A stretch of 64,000 nucleotides of DNA, taken from NCBI GenBank assembly GCA_963767565.1, contig CAVYEG010000009.1:62001-126000 (forward strand). The letters run 5' to 3'. The translations under genes and the position numbers were made by a program. The stretch's first letter is position 1. Every line of letters starts with the position of its first letter. Shown here piece after piece: positions 23,863-32,641 of this stretch. The notes beneath the pieces were generated by a model that worked only from the letters and a program-made list of their open reading frames with translations, did not search any database and had not been told where the DNA came from. Source of the stretch: Palsa-504 sp963767565. GTDB taxonomy: Bacteria > Actinomycetota > Actinomycetes > Streptosporangiales > Streptosporangiaceae.

Positions 23863-24840
23863 TCAGCCGGTCTCGATGCCGGCGGCGTGCAGGCGGGCGG
23901 AGTTCTGCTCGTCGGCCGAGGCGTAGGCGCGGATCTCGTCGGGAAACGGCTCGCGGCCGGCGGCGGCCGGGACGGCCCGGGCCAGTCCGGCGGGGTCGAC
24001 GTCGGCGCGGTAGACGAAGGTGGCGTTGCCTTCCAGGACCGGGAACCAGCGCCCGTCCTTTACCCGCAGCGATGAGGTGGCCAGCCCGCCCGCGTTGCGG
24101 ATCACGACCTCGCGCTCCGGGTCGCCGCGGCCGATGCGCGAGTAGACCGCCCGCGCGGCGACCATGCCGGACCCGCAGGAGACGGTCAGCCCGGCGCCGC
24201 GCTCGAACGTGCGGACGAACACCTCGGCCTGGGCCAGCGGCAGCAGCACCGACAGGTTGGCCCCCGCCGGGAAGACATCATGCCGGGCCGCCACCCGCTC
24301 CCCCATCGCGACCAGGTCGGATTCGACGTACTTGTCGATCACCGCGACCAGGTGGGGGTTGGGGACGGTCACCGCGGTAAAGGCCAGGGCCGGGTCAAGC
24401 ACGGGCAGGCGGGCCTCGACCGCCGGGCTGTGGCCGGCCACCACGGGCCGTTCGGGGTCGAAGTCGACCGCCGGATGCTCGAGCACGACCTGATGTACGC
24501 CGTCGGGCGTGGTCGAGCCGCGGCGCACGGTGTAGGCGCGCTGGCCGCTGCGGATCTCGGCCGCCTGCTCGCCGCGCAGGTCCAGGATTACCCGGCCCAG
24601 GCAGCGCATGCCGTTGCCGCAGAACTCGGCGGCCGAGCCGTCCGGGTTGAAGAACCAGGCCTCGGGCACGGGCGGACGGGCGTCATAGAAGTAGACGCCG
24701 TCGCCGCCGAACGGGCCGCCCCGGCCGCACACGTTCCTGACGAACGCGCGCAGGTCGGCGTCGGAGGCGAAGTCAGCTGGCGTAAGGGCGGTGACGAAGA
24801 TGTCGTTCCGGGACCCATGCGCGCTCAGGATCTCTGCCAT
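23863..24840 (-). CDS. dapF: Diaminopimelate epimerase-family protein
   Basis: 325 residues. The DapF fold uses two cysteines as acid/base; both are present, in EFCGNGMRCLG (about residue 81) and VSCGSGMVAAR (about 225). Other landmarks are the start HGSRNDIF, AWFFNPDGSAAEFCG and VPNPHLVAVID. ATG 24840 is preferred over an upstream start that adds 15 basic residues. The sequence deviates from textbook DapF: NDI for NDF, and SCGSGM for ACGTGA. A relative such as a proline or hydroxyproline racemase-like epimerase cannot be fully excluded, but lysine/peptidoglycan synthesis is most likely. Confidence 0.8.
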   Translation of the reverse strand: MAEILSAHGSRNDIFVTALTPADFASDADLRAFVRNVCGRGGPFGGDGVYFYDARPPVPEAWFFNPDGSAAEFCGNGMRCLGRVILDLRGEQAAEIRSGQRAYTVRRGSTTPDGVHQVVLEHPAVDFDPERPVVAGHSPAVEARLPVLDPALAFTAVTVPNPHLVAVIDKYVESDLVAMGERVAARHDVFPAGANLSVLLPLAQAEVFVRTFERGAGLTVSCGSGMVAARAVYSRIGRGDPEREVVIRNAGGLATSSLRVKDGRWFPVLEGNATFVYRADVDPAGLARAVPAAAGREPFPDEIRAYASADEQNSARLHAAGIETG

Positions 24841-24851
24841 CGCCGGCCAGC

Positions 24852-24881
24852 TTATCCGAGCGCGAGTTATCCGAGCGCGAG
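24852..24881 (-). repeat. 15-bp direct repeat in the dapF promoter region
   Basis: TTATCCGAGCGCGAG occurs twice, head to tail without a gap (24852-24866 and 24867-24881), 11 bases upstream of the dapF start codon. On the coding strand each unit ends in GGATAA. It may be a duplicated promoter element or operator. Confidence 0.7.
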
Positions 24882-24992
24882 GCATGCGGCCGGGCGTGCC
24901 GCCCGGACCGCCGGCGGTCCGCAGCCGCCGGGTCCACGGGGTCCTCGGCGATGCGGGCCGGCGCTATCACCGGCACTATCGTCGGCGCCGCG

Positions 24993-25664
24993 TCAGCCCA
25001 GGAGACGGGCGCCGTGGGCTTGCGCCCGCCGTGCCGGGGCGGCGTCGCACGACGTGAACCCCTTATTCCCAGAAACCCGATTAGTCCCATTTGAATCATC
25101 AACCCCAAATAGCCCGTCAGCACCGTTAGGTTCATTGGCTCCCGAAGATCCGTTAACCCCGGAGAAACCGTTCATCGCAGCAAAGTCGTTGACGTCGCCG
25201 GCCGCCGGGACGGCGAACGCCGGGTAGGTGGAGAAGCGCATGCCGTCGGCATAGTTCCGCAGCGCCACCCGGGCCCGGTCGAGCATGTTGGTGGGCAGGT
25301 CCCCGACCGGGAACCAGCACACGTCGGGCGAGGTGGGCTGGTCGACCCGGCCGGACACGGACAGGAAGAACGCGATGCGCCCGCTCCCGGATACGTCGTG
25401 CATGACGTGGGCTAGCGAGACGTTCTCGGCGCCGATCACGATCCCGGCCGCCGACGCCACCCGGATCGCGGTCTCCACGATCGTCTCCCGGTCGGCGAGC
25501 TGGCCGGACGGCGGCTCGTAGGCACCGTCGCCGTAGCCGGTATTGGCCCGCTCCCGCAGCAGGACGCGCCCGTTCCGCATTAGCAGGAGGATGACGTCCA
25601 CCACGACCCTGCGACGTGCTGCCACGTCGGTGATCGATGTGCCGCCAGCTCTGCTTGTCATCAT
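24993..25664 (-). CDS. Nudix-fold protein with degenerate Nudix box and Asn/Gly-rich tail
   Basis: 223 residues. The N-terminal half follows the Nudix fold: VVVDVILLLMRNGRVLLRER, then TGYGDGAYEPPSGQLADRE. The box fails after that. Where REUXEEXGU is expected the sequence is RVASAAGIV, so all catalytic Glu residues are missing and one position is deleted. Hydrolase activity is therefore unlikely. The C-terminal tail from about residue 165 is rich in Asn, Gly and Ser (AMNGFSGVNGSSGANEPNG...). It is encoded by DNA (about 25060-25190) with clearly lower GC than the neighbours. It may be a binding or regulatory protein; function unknown. Confidence 0.75.
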   Translation of the reverse strand: MMTSRAGGTSITDVAARRRVVVDVILLLMRNGRVLLRERANTGYGDGAYEPPSGQLADRETIVETAIRVASAAGIVIGAENVSLAHVMHDVSGSGRIAFFLSVSGRVDQPTSPDVCWFPVGDLPTNMLDRARVALRNYADGMRFSTYPAFAVPAAGDVNDFAAMNGFSGVNGSSGANEPNGADGLFGVDDSNGTNRVSGNKGFTSCDAAPARRAQAHGARLLG

Positions 25665-25766
25665 CGCCTCGCCGCGCCCGCCCCAACCCCATATACCCGG
25701 GTCCCTGCTCGGCGCATATCGCTACATACGCACTGCCCAGGAGAAAGCACGCTACCTCCGCCCGGT

Positions 25767-25905
25767 TGTGGATTGCCATGTGCACAAGGTCGGCGAACCT
25801 GTGGACGGCGGGCCGGAAACCGGGTCAGGGCTGTGGATGCAGACGCGGCCGAGCCTTCAGCCGGCGGGCTCCGGGGCTGTGGAGAATCCGCCGCGGGCAT
25901 GTGGA
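25767..25905. promoter_or_regulatory. Cluster of five TGTGGA motifs
   Basis: TGTGGA occurs at 25767, 25800, 25832, 25878 and 25900, all in the same orientation and spaced 33, 32, 46 and 22 bases. It lies in the roughly 360-base gene-free interval between the Nudix-like and VOC genes. The motif is part of the DnaA box complement (TGTGGATAA/TGTGGACAA), but no site is a full match. Confidence 0.4.
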
Positions 25906-26023
25906 CGACGGGCGCCGAGAATAGTTGAAAAACGGCCCGTGGCTGGGCGGGCTTTTGCGAGGCGGCCCGCTGCCGGCGGCCAGCCGGGTCCGGGGGCGGC
26001 AGGCGGGCTCCTAGGGTAGGACC

Positions 26024-26455
26024 ATGTACACGAAGATCCAGATCACCTTCGACGCCGCCGAGCCGGAGAAGCTGGCCGAGTTCTGGGGGCTGGCGCTCGG
26101 CTACGTGGCCGAGCCGCCGCCGGAGGGCTTCGCGAGCTGGGACGAATTCGCCCAGTCGGTGGGGATCCCGGAAGCGGAGTACGGCGACGTCGCCTCGCGC
26201 GTCGACCCGGCTGGCGAGGGGCCCCGGCTCTACTTCCAGCGGGTGCCCGAGGGCAAGACGGCCAAGAACCGCGTCCACCTCGACGTCCGCGTGGCCGGGC
26301 GCGAGGTACGCGGCGAGCAGCGCAAGCGGCTGGTCAGCGAGCACGTCGAGCGGCTGATCCAGGCCGGCGCCACCCCCGCCTGGCGGACCGACAACGTCCG
26401 GGGAAGCTCGGTCACGCTGTACGACCCGGAGGGCAACGAGTTCTGCGTGGACTGA
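26024..26455 (+). CDS. VOC/glyoxalase-like domain protein
   Basis: 143 residues with the two betaalphabetabetabeta modules of the vicinal oxygen chelate fold. The start KIQITFDAAEPEKLAEFWGLALGY and the end GSSVTLYDPEGNEFCV are typical. The centre NRVHLDVRVAGREV carries the conserved metal-type His, and the final Glu is in EGNEF. This actinobacterial subgroup (glyoxalase-like) mostly has unknown substrates; some members give drug or aldehyde resistance. ATG 26024 is 8 bases after a GGGTAGGA-type site. It stands alone. Confidence 0.85.
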   Translation: MYTKIQITFDAAEPEKLAEFWGLALGYVAEPPPEGFASWDEFAQSVGIPEAEYGDVASRVDPAGEGPRLYFQRVPEGKTAKNRVHLDVRVAGREVRGEQRKRLVSEHVERLIQAGATPAWRTDNVRGSSVTLYDPEGNEFCVD

Positions 26456-26530
26456 GTCAGTCCGACGCCGGGCCGCGCGCCCCACGAACCCCGTGCGTCC
26501 CAGCAGTCACCCCGTCCGAGCAAGATCGAC

Positions 26531-26576
26531 TTATCGTGGGCCGTTACCGTCTTCACAGCACGGTAACGGCCCACGA
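26531..26576. repeat. REP-like hairpin, copy 1 (terminator position)
   Basis: Perfect 17-bp arms TCGTGGGCCGTTACCGT (26534-26550) and ACGGTAACGGCCCACGA (26560-26576) enclose a 9-base loop, between the convergent VOC and deaminase genes. The TTATCGTGGGCCGTTAC core is shared with the hairpin at 40947-40992. Confidence 0.8.
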
Positions 26577-26705
26577 CGATTGAGGTGCTGCTGCAGGAAG
26601 GCACAGGCGTCACATGGGTCACGGCAGTACCGCGCCGGTGCGGCAGGGTGAGGCGGCGACCGGGGCGGGATGGCGGCGACCGGGGCGGGATGGCGGCGGG
26701 CGGTG

Positions 26706-27728
26706 CTAGGACGGGGCGGAGTGGCGGAGGTAGGTGTCCAGGTCGGCTACGTAGCGGTCGCGGTCGGCGGGGGGGAGCCAGGCGATCTCGAAGGAGTGGC
26801 GGGCCAGCCGGGCTAGTTCGGCCGGGGTCAGGCCGGCGGCCTCCTGGGCAGCGGCCAGGTTCTGGTTCACGTAGGCGCCGAAGTAGGCCGGGTCGTCGGA
26901 GTTCACCGTGGCCCGCACCGACCGGTCGAGCAGGGTCTTGAGCTCGGCGGCCTTCAGGCCGTCGGTCACCCACCGGTTGGAGACCGGGCACACGGTCAGC
27001 CCGATGCCGTCGCGGCTGAGCCGCGCCACCAGCGCGTCGTCCTCCACGGAGTTGACGCCGTGGTCGATCCGCTCGACCCCGATGTCGTCCAGGCACTGCC
27101 AGATGTGGCCGACCGAGTCGGCCTGGTCGACGTCGCAGTGCATGGTGAGGCGGTAGCCCGCATCGCGGGCCCGGCCGAAGACCTGCTTGAACTTGACCGG
27201 AGGGTTGTCCCGCTCGTCGGAGTCCAGGCCCACTCCGACGATCTTGTCGCGGTGCGGCAGGGACTGCTCGAGGGTCTGGGCCGCGGAATCGGCGGACATG
27301 TCGCGCAGGAAGCACATGATGAGCTGGACGCGCAGGCCGAGTCCGGCCTGCGCGTCCAGCCGGGCGCGGTGCAGCCCGCCGATCACGGTCTCGAACGGTA
27401 TCCCGCGGCTGGTGTGGGCCTGGGGATCGAAGAAGACCTCGGCGTAGACCACGTGCTCGGCGCTGGCCCGGCGGAAGTACGCCATGGCCAGGTCGTAGAA
27501 GTCCTGCTCGGCCAGCAGGACCGACATGCCCTCGTAGTAGGCGGCCAGGAACGAGGTCAGGTCGGTGAAGGCATAGCCGGACCGCAGGCCGGCGGCGGAG
27601 GCGTAGGGCAGGCGGACCCCGTTGCGCGCCGCAAGCTCGAATTTGAGCTCAGGCTCCAGGGTGCCCTCGAGGTGCAGGTGCAGCTCGGCCTTGGGCAGCC
27701 CGGCGATGAAGGCCGCGAGCTCGCTCAC
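26706..27728 (-). CDS. Adenosine/adenine deaminase-family protein with atypical active site
   Basis: 340 residues, a metal-dependent TIM-barrel deaminase. The metal-binding HLHLEG (about residue 17), ERIDHG (about 217) and NSDDPAYFG (about 275) are present. The last motif is of the adenine deaminase type. The segment that normally reads HAGE, and supplies the catalytic Glu, reads HCDVDQ (about 195). Either an adjacent Asp takes over or the substrate differs. It starts at GTG 27728, only 7 bases after the NCS1 permease stop, so a nucleobase or related heterocycle imported by that permease is the likely substrate. Confidence 0.8.
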   Translation of the reverse strand: MSELAAFIAGLPKAELHLHLEGTLEPELKFELAARNGVRLPYASAAGLRSGYAFTDLTSFLAAYYEGMSVLLAEQDFYDLAMAYFRRASAEHVVYAEVFFDPQAHTSRGIPFETVIGGLHRARLDAQAGLGLRVQLIMCFLRDMSADSAAQTLEQSLPHRDKIVGVGLDSDERDNPPVKFKQVFGRARDAGYRLTMHCDVDQADSVGHIWQCLDDIGVERIDHGVNSVEDDALVARLSRDGIGLTVCPVSNRWVTDGLKAAELKTLLDRSVRATVNSDDPAYFGAYVNQNLAAAQEAAGLTPAELARLARHSFEIAWLPPADRDRYVADLDTYLRHSAPS

Positions 27729-27735
27729 GGCCGCC

Positions 27736-29295
27736 TCAGGCCCTGGTGACCTGGACCGCCTCCTGCCGCACGCTGCGGGCGGCCAGCGCCCAGTAGACCA
27801 GCCCGCCGACGACGATGCCGATGGCCCAGCTGAAGTCCCCGCCGTTCAGGCCGGGGAAGTGGTTGGAGATCGGCCCGGCGTAGGCCGGGAAGGCGAAGCT
27901 CGCGTTGATCCACATCAGCGCGGCGACCATGCCGACCACCTGGGCGATGATGGCGGGCCAGTGGATGCCGCCGTTGCGCCAGTACAGGCCGTCCCGGGTC
28001 GACCGCAGCGACAGCGCGTGGTACTCCCGGCCGCGGAGCACGTAGTCAGTGACCAGGATGGCGAACCAGGGCGCCAGCCAGACCACGATGTAGAGCAGGA
28101 AGCCGGAGAAGTCGGTGTAGAAGTTCCCGTGGAACAAGATGATGCCCGTGATCACGGCGCACACCACGGTGTCGATGATGACCGCGCCCCAGCGGCGGAC
28201 CGGCAGGCCCAGGGCCTGCAGCGTGACGCCGGAGGAATACATGTCGATGGTGTTGATGGACAGCAGCTGGAAGACGGCGAAGATCAGGAACGGGGTGACG
28301 AACCAGCTCGGGAAGGTGTCCGGCACGCCGATCTGCGCGATGCCGACCGTCTTGGTCGTGATCGTGTAGGCCAGCACGCCGAGGATCTCCAAGATGATGG
28401 ACGGGATCGCGCCGCCCAGCGTGGCCGCCCAGAACGTGCTGGAGCCCGGGGTGTTCCGCGGCAGGTACCGCGAGTAGTCGTTGCCGTTCTCCGTCCAGCC
28501 CAGGCCGCCGACCGAGATGAGCACCACCAGCGCGGTGGTCCACACCGCGAACGACACCGGCTTGGCGTGGAAGGCACCCAGGTGCAGCCGGTTGAAGGTG
28601 AACCCGGCCAGCACCGCGAAGAACACGATGAACACGTAGGCCAGGTAGCGCAGGATCTTGCTGATCGTGGCGTGGCCGAGCAGCGGCATGATCATCTGGA
28701 TCAGGGCCGCGACGATGATCACCGCGATTTTGGCCGGCCCGTCGAGCTTGCTGCCGTGCAGGGAGAACAGCAGGATCACGGTGGCGACGACGAAGTAGAT
28801 GCCCTCGATCTCGAATCCGACCTGGGTGACCCAGTTGAACAGGGCCACCAGCCGGTTCCCGTTCTGGCCGAACGGCGCCCGGCTGACCATGAACGCGGTG
28901 GTGCCGGTTTTCGGGCCTTGCAGGCTGGCGAACCCGAGGAACGCATAGCCCAGGTTGGCCACGAGGATGGCGATGATGGCCTGGGTTACGGTCAGGCCGA
29001 AGGTCATGATCAGCGTGCCGTAGAAGAGGAACTCGACGTTGAACACGGCGCCCGACCAGAGCCAGAACAGGCCGGACGGGCGCATCTTGCGCTCGGCGTC
29101 CGGGATCAGGTCGATGCCGCGCTGCTCGATCTTGAAGGCGGCGTACTCCTGCGGCACTTCCTCCAGCCGCTGCGTTCTGCCGTGCCTGCCCGCGACCATA
29201 TCGCCACCCATCTGTTGCTCCGGAGTGCTGGGGTTGTCTAGTGATGTGCCGGGGATGCTGCCTGCGCCATGATCCTGCACGTCCGACGTAAACAT
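27736..29295 (-). CDS. NCS1-family nucleobase/cation symporter
   Basis: 519 residues with a hydrophilic N-terminus of about 70 residues and about 12 membrane helices. The family landmarks are RGIDLIPDAERKMRPSGLFW before helix 1, FGLTVTQAIIAILVANLGYAF and the conserved GPKTGTTAFMVSRAPFG after helix 2. NCS1 transporters take up purines, pyrimidines, allantoin or hydantoins with sodium or protons. The downstream deaminase gene, 7 bases away, argues for an aminated nucleobase. Its upstream region (29431-29470) contains 10-bp phased direct repeats. Confidence 0.9.
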   Translation of the reverse strand: MFTSDVQDHGAGSIPGTSLDNPSTPEQQMGGDMVAGRHGRTQRLEEVPQEYAAFKIEQRGIDLIPDAERKMRPSGLFWLWSGAVFNVEFLFYGTLIMTFGLTVTQAIIAILVANLGYAFLGFASLQGPKTGTTAFMVSRAPFGQNGNRLVALFNWVTQVGFEIEGIYFVVATVILLFSLHGSKLDGPAKIAVIIVAALIQMIMPLLGHATISKILRYLAYVFIVFFAVLAGFTFNRLHLGAFHAKPVSFAVWTTALVVLISVGGLGWTENGNDYSRYLPRNTPGSSTFWAATLGGAIPSIILEILGVLAYTITTKTVGIAQIGVPDTFPSWFVTPFLIFAVFQLLSINTIDMYSSGVTLQALGLPVRRWGAVIIDTVVCAVITGIILFHGNFYTDFSGFLLYIVVWLAPWFAILVTDYVLRGREYHALSLRSTRDGLYWRNGGIHWPAIIAQVVGMVAALMWINASFAFPAYAGPISNHFPGLNGGDFSWAIGIVVGGLVYWALAARSVRQEAVQVTRA

Positions 29296-29430
29296 ACGGT
29301 TTCAATTATGTAATGAACGGATACGTCGCCGTGATACTCCCGAAACCCGTTATGCCATAAATGCCGGCCGGGAGAGGGCAAAACGGCCGGACAGAGGCGA
29401 CCAGGTGACGCCGGACGGAGACCGTACCGA

Positions 29431-29470
29431 CCGGCGGCGACCGGTAGCGACAGGTAGCGACAGGTAGCGA
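29431..29470. repeat. Four 10-bp direct repeats upstream of the NCS1 operon
   Basis: CCGGCGGCGA, CCGGTAGCGA, CAGGTAGCGA and CAGGTAGCGA follow each other without gaps, exactly one helical turn apart, about 135 bases upstream of the permease start. The layout suits cooperative binding of a regulator to one face of the DNA. The rest of 29296-29650 has no gene. Confidence 0.55.
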
Positions 29471-29653
29471 CCGCAGGCGGTCGGCCTGGCCAGAATGGCA
29501 AAAGAACATACCTTTAGCTGCGGGCGTCTCACAGTGTGGACGCGGTCACGCGGAGTCTCGCCCGGTCGCTGGATGACGACGAGCAGCCGCGCCGTTACAG
29601 ATCATTACGCCTTACTCTAAAGTAGGTGAAAACCTAACAATCGCGTCAATGAC

Positions 29654-29683
29654 GGGCGGTGCCGACAATTTTGTCAGCCGCCC
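29654..29683. promoter_or_regulatory. Nested hairpin or operator upstream of STAND gene 1
   Basis: The outer arms GGGCGG (29654-29659) and CCGCCC (29678-29683) enclose an inner perfect palindrome GACAATTTTGTC (29664-29675). It sits in an AT-richer stretch (about 29585-29770) that contrasts with the rest of the window and precedes the NB-ARC gene. Confidence 0.45.
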
Positions 29684-29944
29684 GGAAGGCTTTTCGCAAC
29701 TTATGGCCATCGGCCGGAAGCGCCACTAACATGCCCTTATGCCGGACTGCGCTGCACGTGCAGGAAGGTGACCCGCAGCGACCTCGTGCCCTCAGGACGT
29801 CACATAGCAGAGCTAGAGGTGCGGGATCGCGCGTCATCGCGGGCAGCCCTGCTTGGGCGACGACCGCTCGCGCGGGGAGGAGCTGGCCGCGGCCGAGTCA
29901 GGGATCGCCTGCCGACCGCCGAGCGATGCGGAGAGGGTGTCAGC

Positions 29945-32641
29945 GTGGTCGCGCAGCGGGCCGGAGCGCCGCCGCCCTCAGGGCTGCTGGTGTCGGGCAT
30001 CATCCCGCCGCTCGCCGACCCCTACTTCCAGCGGAAGGAGACCGGCGTCGACCTGCGGTCCGGCCTGTTCCCCGGCCAGGTCGCGGTACTGACCCACGGC
30101 GCACAGAACGAGGGGGCGCCCGCCGAGCAGGGCGGCACGGGCAAGACCCAGCTGGCCGCGGAGTTCATGCACGCGCTGCGCGGCCTGCGGGCCGTCGACG
30201 TGCTGATCTGGATCAGCGCCGTGAACCGGGAGTCGGTCGTGGCCGGGTTCGCGCGGGCCGGCGAGACGGTCGGGGCCGGTAACCCGGAGCCGGGCGCGCA
30301 GGCCGCCGCGACCGCCTTGCTGTCCTGGCTGGCCAGGACCGACCGGCCGTGGGCGCTGGTCATCGACGATCTAGCCGACCTGTCCGACCTGCGGGGGCTG
30401 TGGCCGTCAGGCCCGGCGGGCCAGGTCGTCATCACCACCCGGCTGCCCGCCGCGGCCTTCAGTTCCTGGGCGGCCGGCCCGGGCGGGGACGCCGGGGCCG
30501 GCGGGTCCCCGGGCCTGCAGATCGTCCCGGTGGGCGGGTTCAGCCGCCGGGAAGCTCTGTCCTACCTGAGTGCCCGGCTCACCGACGATCCCGACCAGCG
30601 GGTCGAGGCGCTTGACCTCGGGGAGGATCTCAACGGCCTGCCGCTCGGCCTGGCCCAGGCCGCCGCCGTCATGAACGTGAACCGGCTGAGCTGCCGCGAG
30701 TACCGGATACAGCTCGCCGAGCGGCGTAAGCACATGACCGGCCAGCTGGTGGACGGCGTGTCGGCGACGGTCCTGGCCACCTGGTCACTGGCCGCCGAGT
30801 GTGCGCATGCGCTCGTGCCCGCGGGCCTGGCCTGGCCGGCCCTGGCCCTGGCCGCCATGCTCGACCCGCACGGGATTCCCGGCGCCGTGCTGACCAGCCC
30901 GGCCGCCTGCGGCTACATCGCGGGCCGGCCGAGCGCGGCCGGGGCCGCGGATCAGAACCTGGCCCGGGTCGCCATCACCAACCTGGCCCGGGTCGGCCTG
31001 GTCGGCATCGACCCGGCGAGCCCGGCCCGCACGGTGCGGATGCACGAGAGCGTCCGGGCCGCGGTGCGCGCCTACCTGCCCCCCGCGGACCTGGAGTACG
31101 TCCTGCTGGCCGCCGCGGACGCGCTGGCCCAGACCTGGCCAGAACCCGGCAGCCTGCTCCCGGCCGGGGCCGCGGGCAGCGCTGCCGAGCTCGAGGCGGC
31201 CCTGCGGGACTGCACCGCCATCCTCCAGGCCGGGAGCGGCGAGGCCCGCGGGGTCCAGGCCGGCGAGACGGTCCGGGGCGAGGGCGCAGCCGCGCCGGAC
31301 GGCGGCCGCGCTTGGGCCCCCGGGGAGCAGGCCCGGATCGCGGAGGACGTGCTGTGGCAGCCGGATGCCCATCCGCTGCTGTTCCGCCTGGGCCGGAGCC
31401 TGGAAGACAGCGGGCTGGGCGAGGTGGCCATGGGGTACTGGCAATCCATGGTGGCCATCGGGACGCGGCGGCTCGGGCCCGGCCACCCGACCACGCTGGC
31501 GGCCCGGGACCGGCTGGCCATCGCGTATGAGTCGGCCCGGCGGTTCGGCGACGCGATCGCGACGTTCGCCGGCGCGCTGGCCGACCGGGACCGCGGCCAG
31601 GGACCCGAGCACCCGGACAGCATCGCGGCCCGCGGGCGGCTCGCGCACGCCTATGCCAGCGCCGGCCGCCCCGCCGAGGCGGTGGCGCTCTACGAGCACA
31701 TGGTCTCGGACGCCGGCCTGCAGCTCGGCCTCGGCCACCCGGTCACCCTGGCCGCGCGGGCCGGCCTGGCCGAGGCCTACCAGGCGGCCGGCCGGGGCAA
31801 GGAGTCGCTGGCCGCCTACCGGTCGCTGGCGGGCGACTGCGACCGCATGCTGGGCCCGCGGCACCCGACCACGCTGGGCGCGCGGGACAGCCTGGCCGGC
31901 GCGTTCGCCGGCAACGGGCAGAGCGGCCAGGCCATCGAGCTGTACAAGCGGCTGCTGGCGGACTACGAGGCGATGGGCGGTCCTGATCATCCCGATACCA
32001 TCGCGGCCCGCGCCAGCCTGGCGTCGGCGTTCCGGCGCGGCGGCAAGCCGAAGGACGCGATCGCGCAGTACCGGCGGGTGCTCAAGGACCAGGAGCGGAT
32101 CGCCGGGCCCGATCACCCGGACACGCTGGCGGCCCGGGCCAACCTGGCCTTCGCCTACCGCACGGCCGGACAGCTCCGCGAGGCGATCCCGGGCTACGAG
32201 CGCACCCTGGCCGACCGGGAGCGGGTGCAGGGGCCCGATCACGCGGACACCCGCGCGGCGCGCTGCAACCTGGGCGCCGCCTACCAGCAGGCCGGGCGGT
32301 CGGCCGACGCCATCGCCCAGTACGAGCGGGCGCTGGCCGACTGCGAGCGCCTGCTGGGGCCCGGGGACATGGAGACGCTGACCACCCGGTCCAGCCTGGC
32401 CGCGGCCCTGTTCGCCGCGGGCCGCCTGCTGGAGGTGGTGGCGGTGCTGCAGCGCACCCTGGCCGACAGCGAGCGCTACCTGGGCTCCGATCATCCGATG
32501 ACCCAGACGGTACGCGGCAACCTCGAGGCTGCGACCAGAACCTCAGCCGGCGCCGGATCGGCTCCGGCCCCCTCGGCCCCCTCGGCTCCCTTTGGCCCCT
32601 TTGGCCCCCTGGGGATCATTGGGCTTACCTATCACTGGTGA
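29945..32641 (+). CDS. STAND NTPase: NB-ARC with TPR array, copy 1
   Basis: 898 residues. The P-loop GGTGKTQLA is at residues 63-71, the Walker B ALVIDDLADL at about 136-145, the sensor strand VVITTRLP follows, and GLPLG is at 231-235. The second half, from about residue 480, is a run of about nine 42-residue TPRs with the linker consensus LGPDHPDTLAARANLA. The tail is Pro/Ala-rich. There is no recognisable effector domain before the NTPase. Residues 12-50 (LVSGIIPPLADPYFQRKETG) are shared with the paralogue. GTG 29945 is chosen because it gives the same P-loop position as copy 2 and has a GGAGAGGG site. Such proteins act as ligand-triggered oligomerising switches; a regulatory or defence role is possible but unproven. 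Confidence 0.85.
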   Translation: MVAQRAGAPPPSGLLVSGIIPPLADPYFQRKETGVDLRSGLFPGQVAVLTHGAQNEGAPAEQGGTGKTQLAAEFMHALRGLRAVDVLIWISAVNRESVVAGFARAGETVGAGNPEPGAQAAATALLSWLARTDRPWALVIDDLADLSDLRGLWPSGPAGQVVITTRLPAAAFSSWAAGPGGDAGAGGSPGLQIVPVGGFSRREALSYLSARLTDDPDQRVEALDLGEDLNGLPLGLAQAAAVMNVNRLSCREYRIQLAERRKHMTGQLVDGVSATVLATWSLAAECAHALVPAGLAWPALALAAMLDPHGIPGAVLTSPAACGYIAGRPSAAGAADQNLARVAITNLARVGLVGIDPASPARTVRMHESVRAAVRAYLPPADLEYVLLAAADALAQTWPEPGSLLPAGAAGSAAELEAALRDCTAILQAGSGEARGVQAGETVRGEGAAAPDGGRAWAPGEQARIAEDVLWQPDAHPLLFRLGRSLEDSGLGEVAMGYWQSMVAIGTRRLGPGHPTTLAARDRLAIAYESARRFGDAIATFAGALADRDRGQGPEHPDSIAARGRLAHAYASAGRPAEAVALYEHMVSDAGLQLGLGHPVTLAARAGLAEAYQAAGRGKESLAAYRSLAGDCDRMLGPRHPTTLGARDSLAGAFAGNGQSGQAIELYKRLLADYEAMGGPDHPDTIAARASLASAFRRGGKPKDAIAQYRRVLKDQERIAGPDHPDTLAARANLAFAYRTAGQLREAIPGYERTLADRERVQGPDHADTRAARCNLGAAYQQAGRSADAIAQYERALADCERLLGPGDMETLTTRSSLAAALFAAGRLLEVVAVLQRTLADSERYLGSDHPMTQTVRGNLEAATRTSAGAGSAPAPSAPSAPFGPFGPLGIIGLTYHW

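Noticed and set aside
25767..25905. Replication origin
   Set aside because: TGTGGA motifs are incomplete DnaA boxes, there is no AT-rich unwinding region, and no dnaA, dnaN or gyr genes are nearby.
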